From an uncultured Bacteroidales bacterium (GTDB lineage Bacteria > Bacteroidota > Bacteroidia > Bacteroidales > WCHB1-69): a DNA stretch of 64,000 bases. The stretch is taken from NCBI GenBank assembly GCA_900315245.1, contig OMYJ01000005.1, positions 124,001-188,000 on the forward strand. The letters are read 5' to 3'. Both the position numbers and the translations under genes were made by a program. Below are positions 28,301-35,532 of the stretch, piece by piece (positions within the stretch are counted from its first letter, which is position 1; each line of letters opens with the position of its first letter). The notes beneath the pieces were generated by a model, which saw only the letters and a list, made by a program, of their open reading frames with translations, was not told the origin of the DNA and did no database searches.

Positions 28301-29534
28301 GAAGAAGATAAACGACGTCCCTGACGCCGACCTGTGGCTCATCAAGCAGGAGTTGCGCCAGGAGATGATGACAGCCATCAAAGAGATGCTGGCCGAGCAG
28401 ATGCGTACACGCAACGAGTCGCCCGCGCTCATTGAGGCCACCCTCAAGGCGCTGCGCGATGATGTGCTCACCATCGGTTTCGCCCGTCGTTTCGCCACCT
28501 ACAAACGCGCCCATCTGCTCTTTATGAACGAGCAGAAACTCAAGGCGTTGCTCACGAATTCAGAAAATCCGGTGCAGTTCATCTTCGCCGGCAAGGCGCA
28601 CCCGCACGACAAGGCCGGTCAGGATCTCATCAAACGTATCATCGAGTTGAGCCGTCGTCCCGAATTTATCGGCAAGATTATCTTCGTGGAAAATTATAAC
28701 ATGATTTTGGCGAAGAAATTGGTGTCGGGTTGCGATGTCTGGATGAACACGCCGACCCGTCCGATGGAGGCCTCCGGCACCAGCGGCGAGAAAGCCGTGA
28801 TGAACGGAGTGCTGAATCTCAGCGTGTTGGACGGCTGGTGGGCCGAGGGTTATGTTCCCGGTGCCGGCTGGGCGCTCAAAGAGCAGATCACTTATCAGGA
28901 CAACCGTTTGCAGGACGAATTGGATGCGGAAACGCTCTATAACATTATCGGAGAGCAGATTACAGCGGCATTCTACAATCGTGATGCGCAAGGCATTCCT
29001 ACCGAATGGGTCGCCATGATGAAGAAATGTTTCACCCAGATTTCCCCGCATTTCACCATGAAGCGCCAGCTGGACGACTATTACCGCAAGTTCTATCACA
29101 AATTGATGAACAGAAGCCGCCTGTTGAGTGCCAATGACAACGAAAATGTCCGGATTCTTCTCAAATGGCGCGAAAATGTCCTTGCCGGTTGGAACGACAT
29201 CGAATGTGTCGGTGTGGATTATCCCAAGAACGACAAGAACACCTATTGCGTGGGCGACCGTATGCAATGCCGTTTGGAGTTGCGTCTCGGGTCGTTGCGT
29301 CCCCAGGATGTGAAAGTGGAGATGGTGTTTGTCACTGCTGAGGACCATGGCCAGAGACCCAAGTTGGAGTTCAAAGTGCCTTTCGTGTTCGAAACGGAGC
29401 GTGACGGCATCTACACGTTTGTCTGTTGCGAGGCTGCGCAGCGCATCGGCGTGTGGGACTGCGCGGTCCGCGTTATCCCCAACCACGAGTTGCTGCCGCA
29501 CGACCAGGACTTCAATATTGTGAGATGGATCTAA
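25305..29534 (+). CDS. Glycogen synthase (GT3)-glucan phosphorylase (GT35) fusion
   Basis: A 1409-residue two-enzyme protein. N-terminal part (about 1-560): GT3 glycogen synthase of the eukaryotic type, with TSWEICNKVGGIYTV at 9-23, HFHEWMTGTG, TTHATVLGRCIAGNG and FPSYYEPWGYTPLESIAFG. A DUF3417-like linker follows (about 570-670, RLLEKLSENLWWSWTFEARELF). C-terminal part (about 670-1300): alpha-glucan phosphorylase, with AYFSMEFGISNELKIFSGGLG, HLNEGHAAFL, YTTHTPVPAGHDAF and PLP Lys1163 in EASGTSGEKAVMNGVLN. The same polypeptide could thus build and degrade glycogen. I recall this fusion from other Bacteroidota, so it is not unique. Confidence 0.93.
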   Translation: MNQKYSDYLFETSWEICNKVGGIYTVLSTKAATVVGNYHDHYICIGPDIPKEYNDDFVEDPTLFKNWRDIVARDGLKVRIGRWQIVGSPVVFLVDFTSFFEKKNEILTKFWLRYKLDSISGQWDYIEPALFGYAAGRVIESFYNFYCSSMDKIVAHFHEWMTGTGILYLESVAPQIATVFTTHATVLGRCIAGNGLPLYADIQQYNPFDTAQRFGVQSKFSLESLSAKHADAYTTVSEITNRECAAFFERPADVITINGFENAFVPKGEEFDRKRKAARERLLQVASTLIQTQIPDDAMLVINSGRYEFKNKGIDVFIKSLAKVAEANPDRTVVAFLTVPAGQSGRQEELAAQMTQPVSGVPMSDRFVTHVLHDPYHDPILNELNNNGLHNSPEQNVKVVFAPVYLDGEDGIFNMKYYDLLIGFDLSVFPSYYEPWGYTPLESIAFGIPTITTSLAGFGAWVQEHFTQQQSVSVIQRTDHNDDEVVKAIADQILFYNHCTPQAMADIRKTAVNIAEKALWTHLFANYEKAYDIALGKSGERYAQYQNKTSNVGMMVQELQVEKPDWHRVSVKSRLPEQLRLLEKLSENLWWSWTFEARELFEEIAGPSLWKACEENPVHMLQLLPLERMENFAHNDEYISKLKSVYERFTAYMQEPCNRKEERIAYFSMEFGISNELKIFSGGLGMLAGDYLKEASDCNVNMLGVGLLYRYGYFQQQISAYGEQVNLYPPQSFSKLPIKPYKDKDGNWLMVSVAMPGRNLYARIWRVDVGRIPLYLLDTDFDKNWQEDRGVTATLYGGDVENRLKQEILLGIGGVRMLKAVGETPTIFHLNEGHAAFLNLERILQVMQNEHVNRQMAVELVKASSLYTTHTPVPAGHDAFTEDLMRTYFATYSQQFNVSWETFMGFGRRHDGNTFDKFSMSILACRFSQEINGVSRIHGRVSQEMFADLYEGRFAEESHIGYVTNGVHYPTWAHKKWQTLHRSVFGEGLTKDCSNPLVWKKINDVPDADLWLIKQELRQEMMTAIKEMLAEQMRTRNESPALIEATLKALRDDVLTIGFARRFATYKRAHLLFMNEQKLKALLTNSENPVQFIFAGKAHPHDKAGQDLIKRIIELSRRPEFIGKIIFVENYNMILAKKLVSGCDVWMNTPTRPMEASGTSGEKAVMNGVLNLSVLDGWWAEGYVPGAGWALKEQITYQDNRLQDELDAETLYNIIGEQITAAFYNRDAQGIPTEWVAMMKKCFTQISPHFTMKRQLDDYYRKFYHKLMNRSRLLSANDNENVRILLKWRENVLAGWNDIECVGVDYPKNDKNTYCVGDRMQCRLELRLGSLRPQDVKVEMVFVTAEDHGQRPKLEFKVPFVFETERDGIYTFVCCEAAQRIGVWDCAVRVIPNHELLPHDQDFNIVRWI

Positions 29535-29537
29535 TCA

Positions 29538-29569
29538 ATTGATAATTGATAATTGATAATGGATAATTA
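29538..29569 (+). repeat. Heptamer repeat ATAATTG before thiamine pyrophosphokinase gene
   Basis: About four units GATAATT, same family as at 12074. Confidence 0.75.
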
Positions 29570-29602
29570 GTGGTTGGTTTGGGCTCTATTTTGGATTTAG
29601 AC

Positions 29603-30262
29603 ATGAATCAATCTCATATAGCGTTCTGGCTGAAGGAGTTCGAGCATTTCACCACGGCAATTGTAGCCAATGGTGAGGTCCCTTCGTCTGAACTGTCAAT
29701 ACGGTTGTTACGGAAAATGAAGCGCATCATTTGTTGTGATGGTGCGCTTCAGAAGTTGTTGTCCATCAACATTATACCGGATGTTGTGGTGGGTGACGGG
29801 GATTCGATGGATCGCGAGGAATTGTCGCGACACAATATCCCTTATCACGCAGACCGCAGCGAGGAATACAACGACCTGCAGAAGGCGTTGAAATATTGTA
29901 TGGCCAATGGATACGATGACGTGTTGTTGTTGGGCTGCGGTGGTCTGCGCGAGGATCATTTCATCGCCAACCTGAGCATATTAGTGATGTATTCCGAAAA
30001 GATGCGGCTGGCTATGCTGACCGAGCACGGCGTGTTCAACGTGATGCGCGGTACGTCCATGTTCCGTTCTGTTCCGGGGCTGCAGGTCTCCGTCTTCCCG
30101 AGCAACTTGCACACGAAACTTTCCTTCAGCGGACTGAAATATCCTGTCAACAACTGTTCTTTCAACTGGTTATGGGAGGGAAGTTTGAACGAGGCGGTGG
30201 GCGATGCGTTCACCGTGGAGGCGGATGATGAGGAACCGGTGGTGGTGTATCGGGCGCTATAA
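29603..30262 (+). CDS. Thiamine pyrophosphokinase
   Basis: Transfers pyrophosphate from ATP to thiamine. Seen: IICCDGALQKLL, DVVVGDGDSMDRE (metal/ATP site), EYNDLQKALKYCMANG (Asp and Lys of the DxxKA motif), LLGCGGLREDHFIANLSIL (the GGxxxDH motif), and a beta-rich C-terminal half ending in VGDAFTVEADDEEPVVVY. The ATG at 29603 gives 219 residues; a GTG at 29570 is possible but lies next to the repeat. It stands alone, with no thiamine biosynthesis genes nearby. Confidence 0.88.
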   Translation: MNQSHIAFWLKEFEHFTTAIVANGEVPSSELSIRLLRKMKRIICCDGALQKLLSINIIPDVVVGDGDSMDREELSRHNIPYHADRSEEYNDLQKALKYCMANGYDDVLLLGCGGLREDHFIANLSILVMYSEKMRLAMLTEHGVFNVMRGTSMFRSVPGLQVSVFPSNLHTKLSFSGLKYPVNNCSFNWLWEGSLNEAVGDAFTVEADDEEPVVVYRAL

Positions 30263-30293
30263 TGCTGAATGCTGAATGTTGAATGCTGAATGA
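30261..30293 (+). repeat. Heptamer repeat TGAATGC
   Basis: Four to five units of TGAATGC/TGAATGT directly after the stop codon. Confidence 0.75.
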
Positions 30294-30368
30294 TGGGGTG
30301 TTGATCGGACCTGTTCTATTTTATGATTTAATTTTTCGCCATGATGATTGCTATGTGAAATAATTTTG

Positions 30369-30376
30369 TATCTTTG
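30369..30376 (+). promoter_or_regulatory. -7 box of the DinJ-PIN pair
   Basis: TATCTTTG followed by CGGC, 25 bases before the antitoxin ATG at 30402. Confidence 0.75.
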
Positions 30377-30401
30377 CGGCGTAAATTTAAATCATACTGA
30401 A

Positions 30402-30689
30402 ATGTCGCAAGTGTCTATGACAGTGAGAATGGACTCACAACTGAAAACCATATTTGAGGCGTTGTGTTCAGAGTTCGGCATGAGCGTGAACACCGCTATT
30501 AACGTGTTTGCGAGAACAGTCGTGCAGCGCAGGTGTATCCCTTTCGAAATCCGAGCCGATGAGAAAAAATCGGCCGCCGAAAGGATGGCTGCATTCCGCA
30601 ATATGCGGGAATGGGCCGAGAATGGAAATACGCCGGAACTGACTTTGGAAGAAATTAACGAAGAGATTGACAAAACCAGAAACAAATAA
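30402..30689 (+). CDS. RelB/DinJ family antitoxin
   Basis: A 95-residue antitoxin. The N-terminal VSMTVRMDSQLKTIFEALCSEFGMSVNTAINVFARTVVQ is the ribbon-helix-helix DNA-binding part typical of DinJ; the C-terminal LTLEEINEEIDKTR would wrap the toxin. The start at 30402 is set by the promoter at 30369; a longer frame would begin upstream of it. The TAA shares its last base with the toxin ATG. Confidence 0.88.
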   Translation: MSQVSMTVRMDSQLKTIFEALCSEFGMSVNTAINVFARTVVQRRCIPFEIRADEKKSAAERMAAFRNMREWAENGNTPELTLEEINEEIDKTRNK

Positions 30690-31105
30690 TGAAATATTTT
30701 GCCGTTTTCGACACCAATGTTCTGGTGTCAGCCATGATTACACATAATTCGGACTCTGCCACCGTTAAAGTGTTGGAACAGGTGGTGAAGGGTCGTATCG
30801 TCCCTTTGTTCAACGACGAAATTCTTCTAGAATATCAGGAGGTCCTGAATCGTGACAAGTTCAATCTACGTGAGGATGATATCCTGAATATGCTTGACCT
30901 GATAATTGATAATGGTTGTTGGGCGGGACGTAGAGCCACAGATTTCCCATTCACTGATGCAGACGACATTGTCTTTTTCGAAGTGGCAATGTCCAAAGAG
31001 GGTACTTTTCTTGTAACGGGAAACACCAAACATTTCCCCAAAGTGCCTACAGTGGTCACTCCAGCGGAGATGCTGGAGATTATGGGGGTTAAGAAAGATG
31101 ACTAA
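30689..31105 (+). CDS. PIN-family toxin (COG1569-like)
   Basis: A 138-residue putative RNase toxin of the PIN fold. Acidic residues: Asp8 in FAVFDTNVLVSAM, Glu in LLEYQEVLNR, and Asp residues in FTDADDIVFFEVA; the TGNTKHFP motif follows. It overlaps the antitoxin stop by one base (TAATG), which implies translational coupling. DinJ-type antitoxins more often pair with YafQ/RelE toxins, so this is a mixed pair. Confidence 0.88.
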   Translation: MKYFAVFDTNVLVSAMITHNSDSATVKVLEQVVKGRIVPLFNDEILLEYQEVLNRDKFNLREDDILNMLDLIIDNGCWAGRRATDFPFTDADDIVFFEVAMSKEGTFLVTGNTKHFPKVPTVVTPAEMLEIMGVKKDD

Positions 31106-31167
31106 ACTTGTACCAATTCAGGTTCTTGAATTTTTCTTGGGATTTTCGAAGTGGGAAGAAATTTTTG

Positions 31168-31175
31168 TACTTTTG
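31168..31175 (+). promoter_or_regulatory. -7 box of the propeller gene
   Basis: TACTTTTG followed by CCGTC, 18 bases before the ATG. Confidence 0.6.
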
Positions 31176-31193
31176 CCGTCAAATAAATAAAGT

Positions 31194-32648
31194 ATGAGAC
31201 GTTTCGTTTTTCTCCTGATGTGGCTGGTATGCATACGCGCTGTATCCGCCCAGCACCTTTATCCAGAGCATTATCCGGTCAAGGTTTCCTCCTTCGTTTT
31301 GGATGATGGAAGATTGGGAGTTAAACCGCTTCCGGATGCATGGGGAAGAATGAACAAAGCTTTCAATGCCAATGAGTTGAAACAAGCGAATGGGGTGATT
31401 ATTGTGCAGATTCTGGTGGATTCAACTGGCCATGCGCAGTTACTCAGCGCAGACAACAAGACCAATGTCTCATCTGATAAATTAGAACTCCAGAAGGCTG
31501 TCAACAACACTTTGTGGATGCCTGCAGAGTCACGCGAGACGGAATTCAAATCGCAGACGCGAGAGCTTGTGTCTGTTTCCTACCAATTGACGTTCTCAGA
31601 CGGAACGTTTTACGGTGAGGAAGTGTCTCCTTTCGAGACTTTTTCCAATCCACCGGAACCGATAACCGATGGCAGCGACCCGAAGGACTTGTCTTACACC
31701 TTTCGACTTTACACAAATTCGAATGGCAGATTGCCCAGCAAAGTTTCTAGAATGTCGCGAGGGGTGACGGTGGACAGCACCGGCACAGTGTGGATGGGTA
31801 CGGACAATGGACTTGTCTCTCTATCTGGCAATAAGAAAACCCTTTACACCTATTCTAATTCGCCACTGACCAGCCCTCTTTACGATTCAACGCAGACCTT
31901 CCCGATTTTTGAACTGCTTACAGATAAAGATAATGGTGTTTGGATTATCCAAGGGTGGGATGTTTTCAGGATTAAAGATGGCAAATGGACCCGTTTTGAC
32001 ACCCTGAATTCTCCCGTCTATTGGGGACGGCATCTTTTTGTTGACCGATTCAACAACGTGTGGATTACCAGTTGGGACGGCATCTGCAAGTATGACGGTG
32101 TCAAATGGATGGTGATGGATTCCTTGAACAGCGGAATCCCCACCAACAAGGTCTTGAGTTTCTATGTCGATAAGCAAGATCGGCAATGGGTGGGCACTTT
32201 TTCGGGTAATGCCATGTTTGACGGTCAGAAATGGACAGACTATCGTTCAAGCAATACACCATTGGGCAAGAACAATATTGATTGTGCTTATCAGGACGAT
32301 GAAGGAAATATGTGGTTCTATTTTTACGCATACAAAGAGAGCAAAGGAGGTTTGTACAAGTTGGACACCCAAGGGAAATGGCATCATTATGCGCCAAATT
32401 GGACCAAGGTCTTGGAGACAGAAGCAGGCAATGATATGCTCTACGATGAATATCGGAATCAGATTTGGATATCCGTGAACACTGTCGGTCTGTTCATGTA
32501 CGATGTGGCGAAAGATCGTTGGGAGGCGTACACCACGGAAAACTCCAACCTGCCCAGCGGCTATATCATGCAACTAACCCAGGATAAGGAACACCGCATC
32601 TGGGGCGCGACATTCAACGGCTTCATCCAAATTGTGGATAAGCCATAA
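31194..32648 (+). CDS. Exported protein: TonB-C-like domain plus beta-propeller repeats
   Basis: A 484-residue exported protein with a signal peptide (1-20, ending VSAQ). Residues about 55-140 look like a TonB C-terminal-type fold (GVIIVQILVDSTGHAQLL...AVNNTLWMPA). Residues about 185-480 contain repeated two-component-regulator propeller blades: VDSTGTVWMGTDNGLVSL, DKDNGVWIIQGWDVFRI, DRFNNVWITSWDGICKY, DKQDRQWVGTFSGNAMF, DDEGNMWFYFYA, DKEHRIWGATFNGFIQI. There is no kinase or output domain and no type IX sorting tail, so it may be a lone periplasmic sensor or binding module. Function unknown. Confidence 0.7.
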   Translation: MRRFVFLLMWLVCIRAVSAQHLYPEHYPVKVSSFVLDDGRLGVKPLPDAWGRMNKAFNANELKQANGVIIVQILVDSTGHAQLLSADNKTNVSSDKLELQKAVNNTLWMPAESRETEFKSQTRELVSVSYQLTFSDGTFYGEEVSPFETFSNPPEPITDGSDPKDLSYTFRLYTNSNGRLPSKVSRMSRGVTVDSTGTVWMGTDNGLVSLSGNKKTLYTYSNSPLTSPLYDSTQTFPIFELLTDKDNGVWIIQGWDVFRIKDGKWTRFDTLNSPVYWGRHLFVDRFNNVWITSWDGICKYDGVKWMVMDSLNSGIPTNKVLSFYVDKQDRQWVGTFSGNAMFDGQKWTDYRSSNTPLGKNNIDCAYQDDEGNMWFYFYAYKESKGGLYKLDTQGKWHHYAPNWTKVLETEAGNDMLYDEYRNQIWISVNTVGLFMYDVAKDRWEAYTTENSNLPSGYIMQLTQDKEHRIWGATFNGFIQIVDKP

Positions 32649-32669
32649 TTGTTTTGAAAAAACACTTTT

Positions 32670-33473
32670 ATGAAAAACACCTATACCAACAAAGTCGTCT
32701 GGATCACCGGCACCTCCTCCGGAATTGGCAAGGAGACTGCTTTCCGCTTTGCGGAGGCGGGGGCTCGACTGATCCTCACGGCATTAGAACCCGACCTGTT
32801 AGAGCAGGTGCGCGAGGAGTGCCTGCGACTGGGCGCCAAAGACGTGACCTGCCTGCCGTTCGACCTCGGGCAGACCGACGCGCTGCCGCAACTCGCCGCC
32901 GACGCCCTCAACGCCTACGGGCGCATCGATGTTTTCTATAACAACGCCGGCATCAGCCAGCGCGGCACCACCGTGGAGACCGACATGGCCGTCATCCGCA
33001 AGGTGATGGACATCGACTTCTACGCACCGGTCATCCTCACCAAGGCCGTGCTGCCCAAGATGATCGAGCAGGGTGGGGGACAGTTAGCCGTCACCACCAG
33101 CATCGCCGGACTCTTCGGGTTCCCGTTGCGCTGCGCCTATTCATCGGCCAAACACGCCCTCTACGGCTTCTTCGAGACCGTGGCGGCGGAGAACTATAAG
33201 GACGGCATCCGTGTCACCATTCTCACGCCCGGCCGCGTGCAGACCAACATCTCCGTCAATTCGCTGGAGAAGGACGGCCGCAAGCACGGCAAGATGGACG
33301 CGGGCCAGGCCGGCGGCATCACCCCCGAGAAGGCCTCGCAGATCATCTTCAATGCCATCGCCAAAGAGAAACGCGAGCAGCTCGTCGGCAGCTCCGAACT
33401 CATCATGGCCCACATCAAACGCTTCTTCCCGGGCCTCTGCGCGAAACTGGCCCGGAAGATCAAACCGATGTGA
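32670..33473 (+). CDS. SDR family oxidoreductase
   Basis: A 267-residue classical short-chain dehydrogenase. NAD(P) site ITGTSSGIGKETA (residues 13-25), NNAG at about 91-94, catalytic Ser in TTSIAGLFG and YSSAKHALYG (Tyr/Lys). The C-terminal basic part (LIMAHIKRFFPGLCAKLARKIK) resembles DhrS7-like family members that act at membranes. Substrate unknown. Strikingly GC-rich coding sequence compared with its upstream neighbour. Confidence 0.9.
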   Translation: MKNTYTNKVVWITGTSSGIGKETAFRFAEAGARLILTALEPDLLEQVREECLRLGAKDVTCLPFDLGQTDALPQLAADALNAYGRIDVFYNNAGISQRGTTVETDMAVIRKVMDIDFYAPVILTKAVLPKMIEQGGGQLAVTTSIAGLFGFPLRCAYSSAKHALYGFFETVAAENYKDGIRVTILTPGRVQTNISVNSLEKDGRKHGKMDAGQAGGITPEKASQIIFNAIAKEKREQLVGSSELIMAHIKRFFPGLCAKLARKIKPM

Positions 33474-33585
33474 CGATGAGGCAATGAGGCGATGAGACGA
33501 TGAGACGATGAGGCGATGAGACGATGGGGCGATGAGGCGATGAGACGATGAGACGATGAGGCGATGAGACGATGAGACGATGAAT
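33472..33585 (+). repeat. 8-base tandem repeat GATGAGAC/GATGAGGC
   Basis: About 13 units starting at the stop codon of the SDR gene. One of only two tracts here with an 8-base rather than 7-base unit (the other is at 34606). Confidence 0.85.
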
Positions 33586-33608
33586 GGACGATGATCGACA
33601 AAAGATAC

Positions 33609-33669
33609 GGTCGAAGCACCACTCCCCCCTTTAGGGGGGATGCCCGCAGGGCAGGGGGGTAATAACCCC
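33609..33669 (-). repeat. REP-like double-hairpin element, copy 2
   Basis: Reverse complement of the element at 24362-24421: CCCCCCTTTAGGGGGG hairpin, then TGCCCGCAGGGCA hairpin. A further hairpin CCCCACAC...GTGTGGGG follows at about 33666-33693. Confidence 0.75.
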
Positions 33670-33728
33670 ACACAAGCGAAGCGCAGTGTGGGGCTCACAA
33701 ACGAAAGTATAAATAAAACCGAAATAGT

Positions 33729-34601
33729 ATGAAACCTACGTTACTTATCCTCGCCGCCGGCATGGGAAGCCGCTACGGCGGACTGAAACAACTGGACCAG
33801 ATGGGTCCGAATGGTGAAACCATCCTCGACTACTCCGTGAAGTACGCCGCGCAAGCTGGCTACGGCAAAGTGGTGCTCGTCATCCGCCGCAGCATGGAGG
33901 CCGACTTCCAGGAGTACATCCTGCCGAGATACAAGAACGTCATCCCGGTGGAGTACGTTTTCCAGGAACTCGACATGCTTCCTGAAGGCTTCTCTGTGAA
34001 CCCCGAGCGCGTGAAACCCTACGGCACCGCGCACGCCATCCTTGTGGCGAAGGACGCCATCAAGGAACCCTTTACGGTGATCAACGCCGACGACTTCTAC
34101 GGCAAGGAACCCTTCCAGATCTTGGGCGACTACTTGCGCGACGTCACGGCCAACGACCCTACCGCCTTTGCGATGGTCGGCTACCGTTTGGACAAGACCT
34201 TGTCGGAGAACGGCACAGTCTCACGCGGTGTCTGCCAAGTCGATGGCAACGGCTACCTGACGATTGTCAAGGAGATGCGCAAGATCGCCCGCACGGCCGA
34301 CGGCATCCAGAACGACGAGGACGGCGTGGTCACCCCGCTCACCGGCGAGGAGCCCGTCTCCATGAACTTCTGGGGCTTCTCCCCGCGCTTCTTCGACACA
34401 CTGGGCGAGATGTTCGCGCAGTTCCTGAAGGACAACGAAGGCAATATCAAGGCCGAGTTCCCGATTCCTGACGCGGTGACCTCTGTCATGCAGCGCGGTC
34501 TCGCCACCGTGCGCGTCCTTCCCACCACCGCCGAATGGTTCGGCGTCACGTATGCGGAGGACAGACCGAAGGTGGTGGAGAAGCTGAAACACGTGGAGTG
34601 A
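33729..34601 (+). CDS. Sugar-phosphate nucleotidyltransferase-like protein
   Basis: A 290-residue protein of the NTP-transferase fold. The N-terminal LILAAGMGSRYGGLKQLDQMGPNGETILDY is a nucleotide-binding signature with Gly-rich loop and conserved Lys; PYGTAHAILVAKDAI and INADDFYGKEPF give the metal site. Related proteins are annotated only as nucleotidyltransferase; the sugar is unknown. It is not near other sugar genes. Confidence 0.82.
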   Translation: MKPTLLILAAGMGSRYGGLKQLDQMGPNGETILDYSVKYAAQAGYGKVVLVIRRSMEADFQEYILPRYKNVIPVEYVFQELDMLPEGFSVNPERVKPYGTAHAILVAKDAIKEPFTVINADDFYGKEPFQILGDYLRDVTANDPTAFAMVGYRLDKTLSENGTVSRGVCQVDGNGYLTIVKEMRKIARTADGIQNDEDGVVTPLTGEEPVSMNFWGFSPRFFDTLGEMFAQFLKDNEGNIKAEFPIPDAVTSVMQRGLATVRVLPTTAEWFGVTYAEDRPKVVEKLKHVE

Positions 34602-34605
34602 TATT

Positions 34606-34652
34606 GCGATGATGCGATGATACGATGATGCGATGATGCGATGATGCGATGA
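34606..34652 (+). repeat. 8-base tandem repeat GATGATGC
   Basis: About five to six units just after the nucleotidyltransferase stop codon. Confidence 0.8.
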
Positions 34653-34678
34653 ATAGGGCGGTCGTAAATCGCGGGCTT

Positions 34679-34716
34679 CAATAACCCATAACCCATAACC
34701 CATAACCCATAACCAT
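34679..34716 (+). repeat. Heptamer repeat ATAACCC before DUF2461 gene
   Basis: Five units of ATAACCC/ATAACCA ending in ATT directly before the ATG at 34718, in the same orientation as before gpmA and panD. Confidence 0.85.
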
Positions 34717-34717
34717 T

Positions 34718-35424
34718 ATGAGTCCTAACGAAATCCTCTTCACCTTCTTGAAGGAACTGATTCCCAACAACAACCGCGAGTGGTTCAAGGCGCATCGGGA
34801 GATGTACGATGCGGCGTGGGCACAGTTTAACGTGCTGGTGGAGAATGTGATAGCGGCCGTCAGCGAATTTGACGAGTCCATCGCCGGACTCACACCCAAG
34901 GACTGCACCTACCGCATTTACCGCGACATCCGCTTCTCGCCCGACAAGACGCCCTACAAGGGACATCTCGGGGCGTACATGAACCAGTACGGCAAGAAGG
35001 CCTACTGGGGCGGCTACTACATCCAGATTGAGCCCGAGCAGGTGATGCTGGCGAGCGGTGTGTGGTGGCTTCCCACGAAGGAAATGCACCAGCTGCGCAC
35101 TGCCGTGCCGAACAAATGACTGATTTCGTGAAACTTGTGGAAGAACCGGAACTTAAGAAATTAGTGCCGACCATCGGGCAGGAACACTACAAACGCATTC
35201 CCAACGGTCTGCCGAAAGACTCTCCGCACCCCGAATACCTCACCTGCAAGGACTATGCCATGTCCTGCATGTTGAAGCCCAAAGACCTCTGTCGCGACGA
35301 CTACGCGCAACGCATCGCGCACGTCTTCCGCTTGATGAAGCCGGTCAATGATTTTCTCAGTGAGAACATCCTCATCAACATGGAGGAGATGGAGACGATG
35401 AAGAGCGTGGTGAAGTTTGTTTAG
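34718..35424 (+). pseudogene. DUF2461 family gene with frameshift
   Basis: Two adjoining frames together encode one DUF2461 protein of about 235 residues, the usual length. Frame 1 (34718-35119) has NREWFKAHREMYDAAW, YRIYRDIRFSPDKTPYKGHLG and GGYYIQIEPEQVMLASGVW; it stops at TGA after VPNK. Frame 2 continues from 35114 with MTDFVKLVEEPELKK, IPNGLPKDSPHPEYL and RIAHVFRLMKPVNDFL. One additional A in the AAA run at 35114-35116 would restore the frame. It may be a true mutation or a read error. Function of the family is unknown. Confidence 0.85.
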
Positions 35425-35429
35425 GTTAA

Positions 35430-35469
35430 GTGAATAGTGAGCAGTGATTAGTGATTAGTGATTAGTGAA
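35430..35469 (+). repeat. Heptamer repeat GTGATTA
   Basis: Four to five units of AGTGATT between the DUF2461 and ATPase genes. Confidence 0.75.
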
Positions 35470-35532
35470 AGGTGGGTGGTGATTGTTGGGTGTAGGCTGC
35501 CGATTTGGCTGTTACGTCAGCAGTTAGTTCTT

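Noticed and set aside
34718..35424. Programmed frameshift in the DUF2461 gene
   Set aside because: The site has only AAA before the stop and no slippery heptamer or downstream structure; a mutation or read error is simpler.
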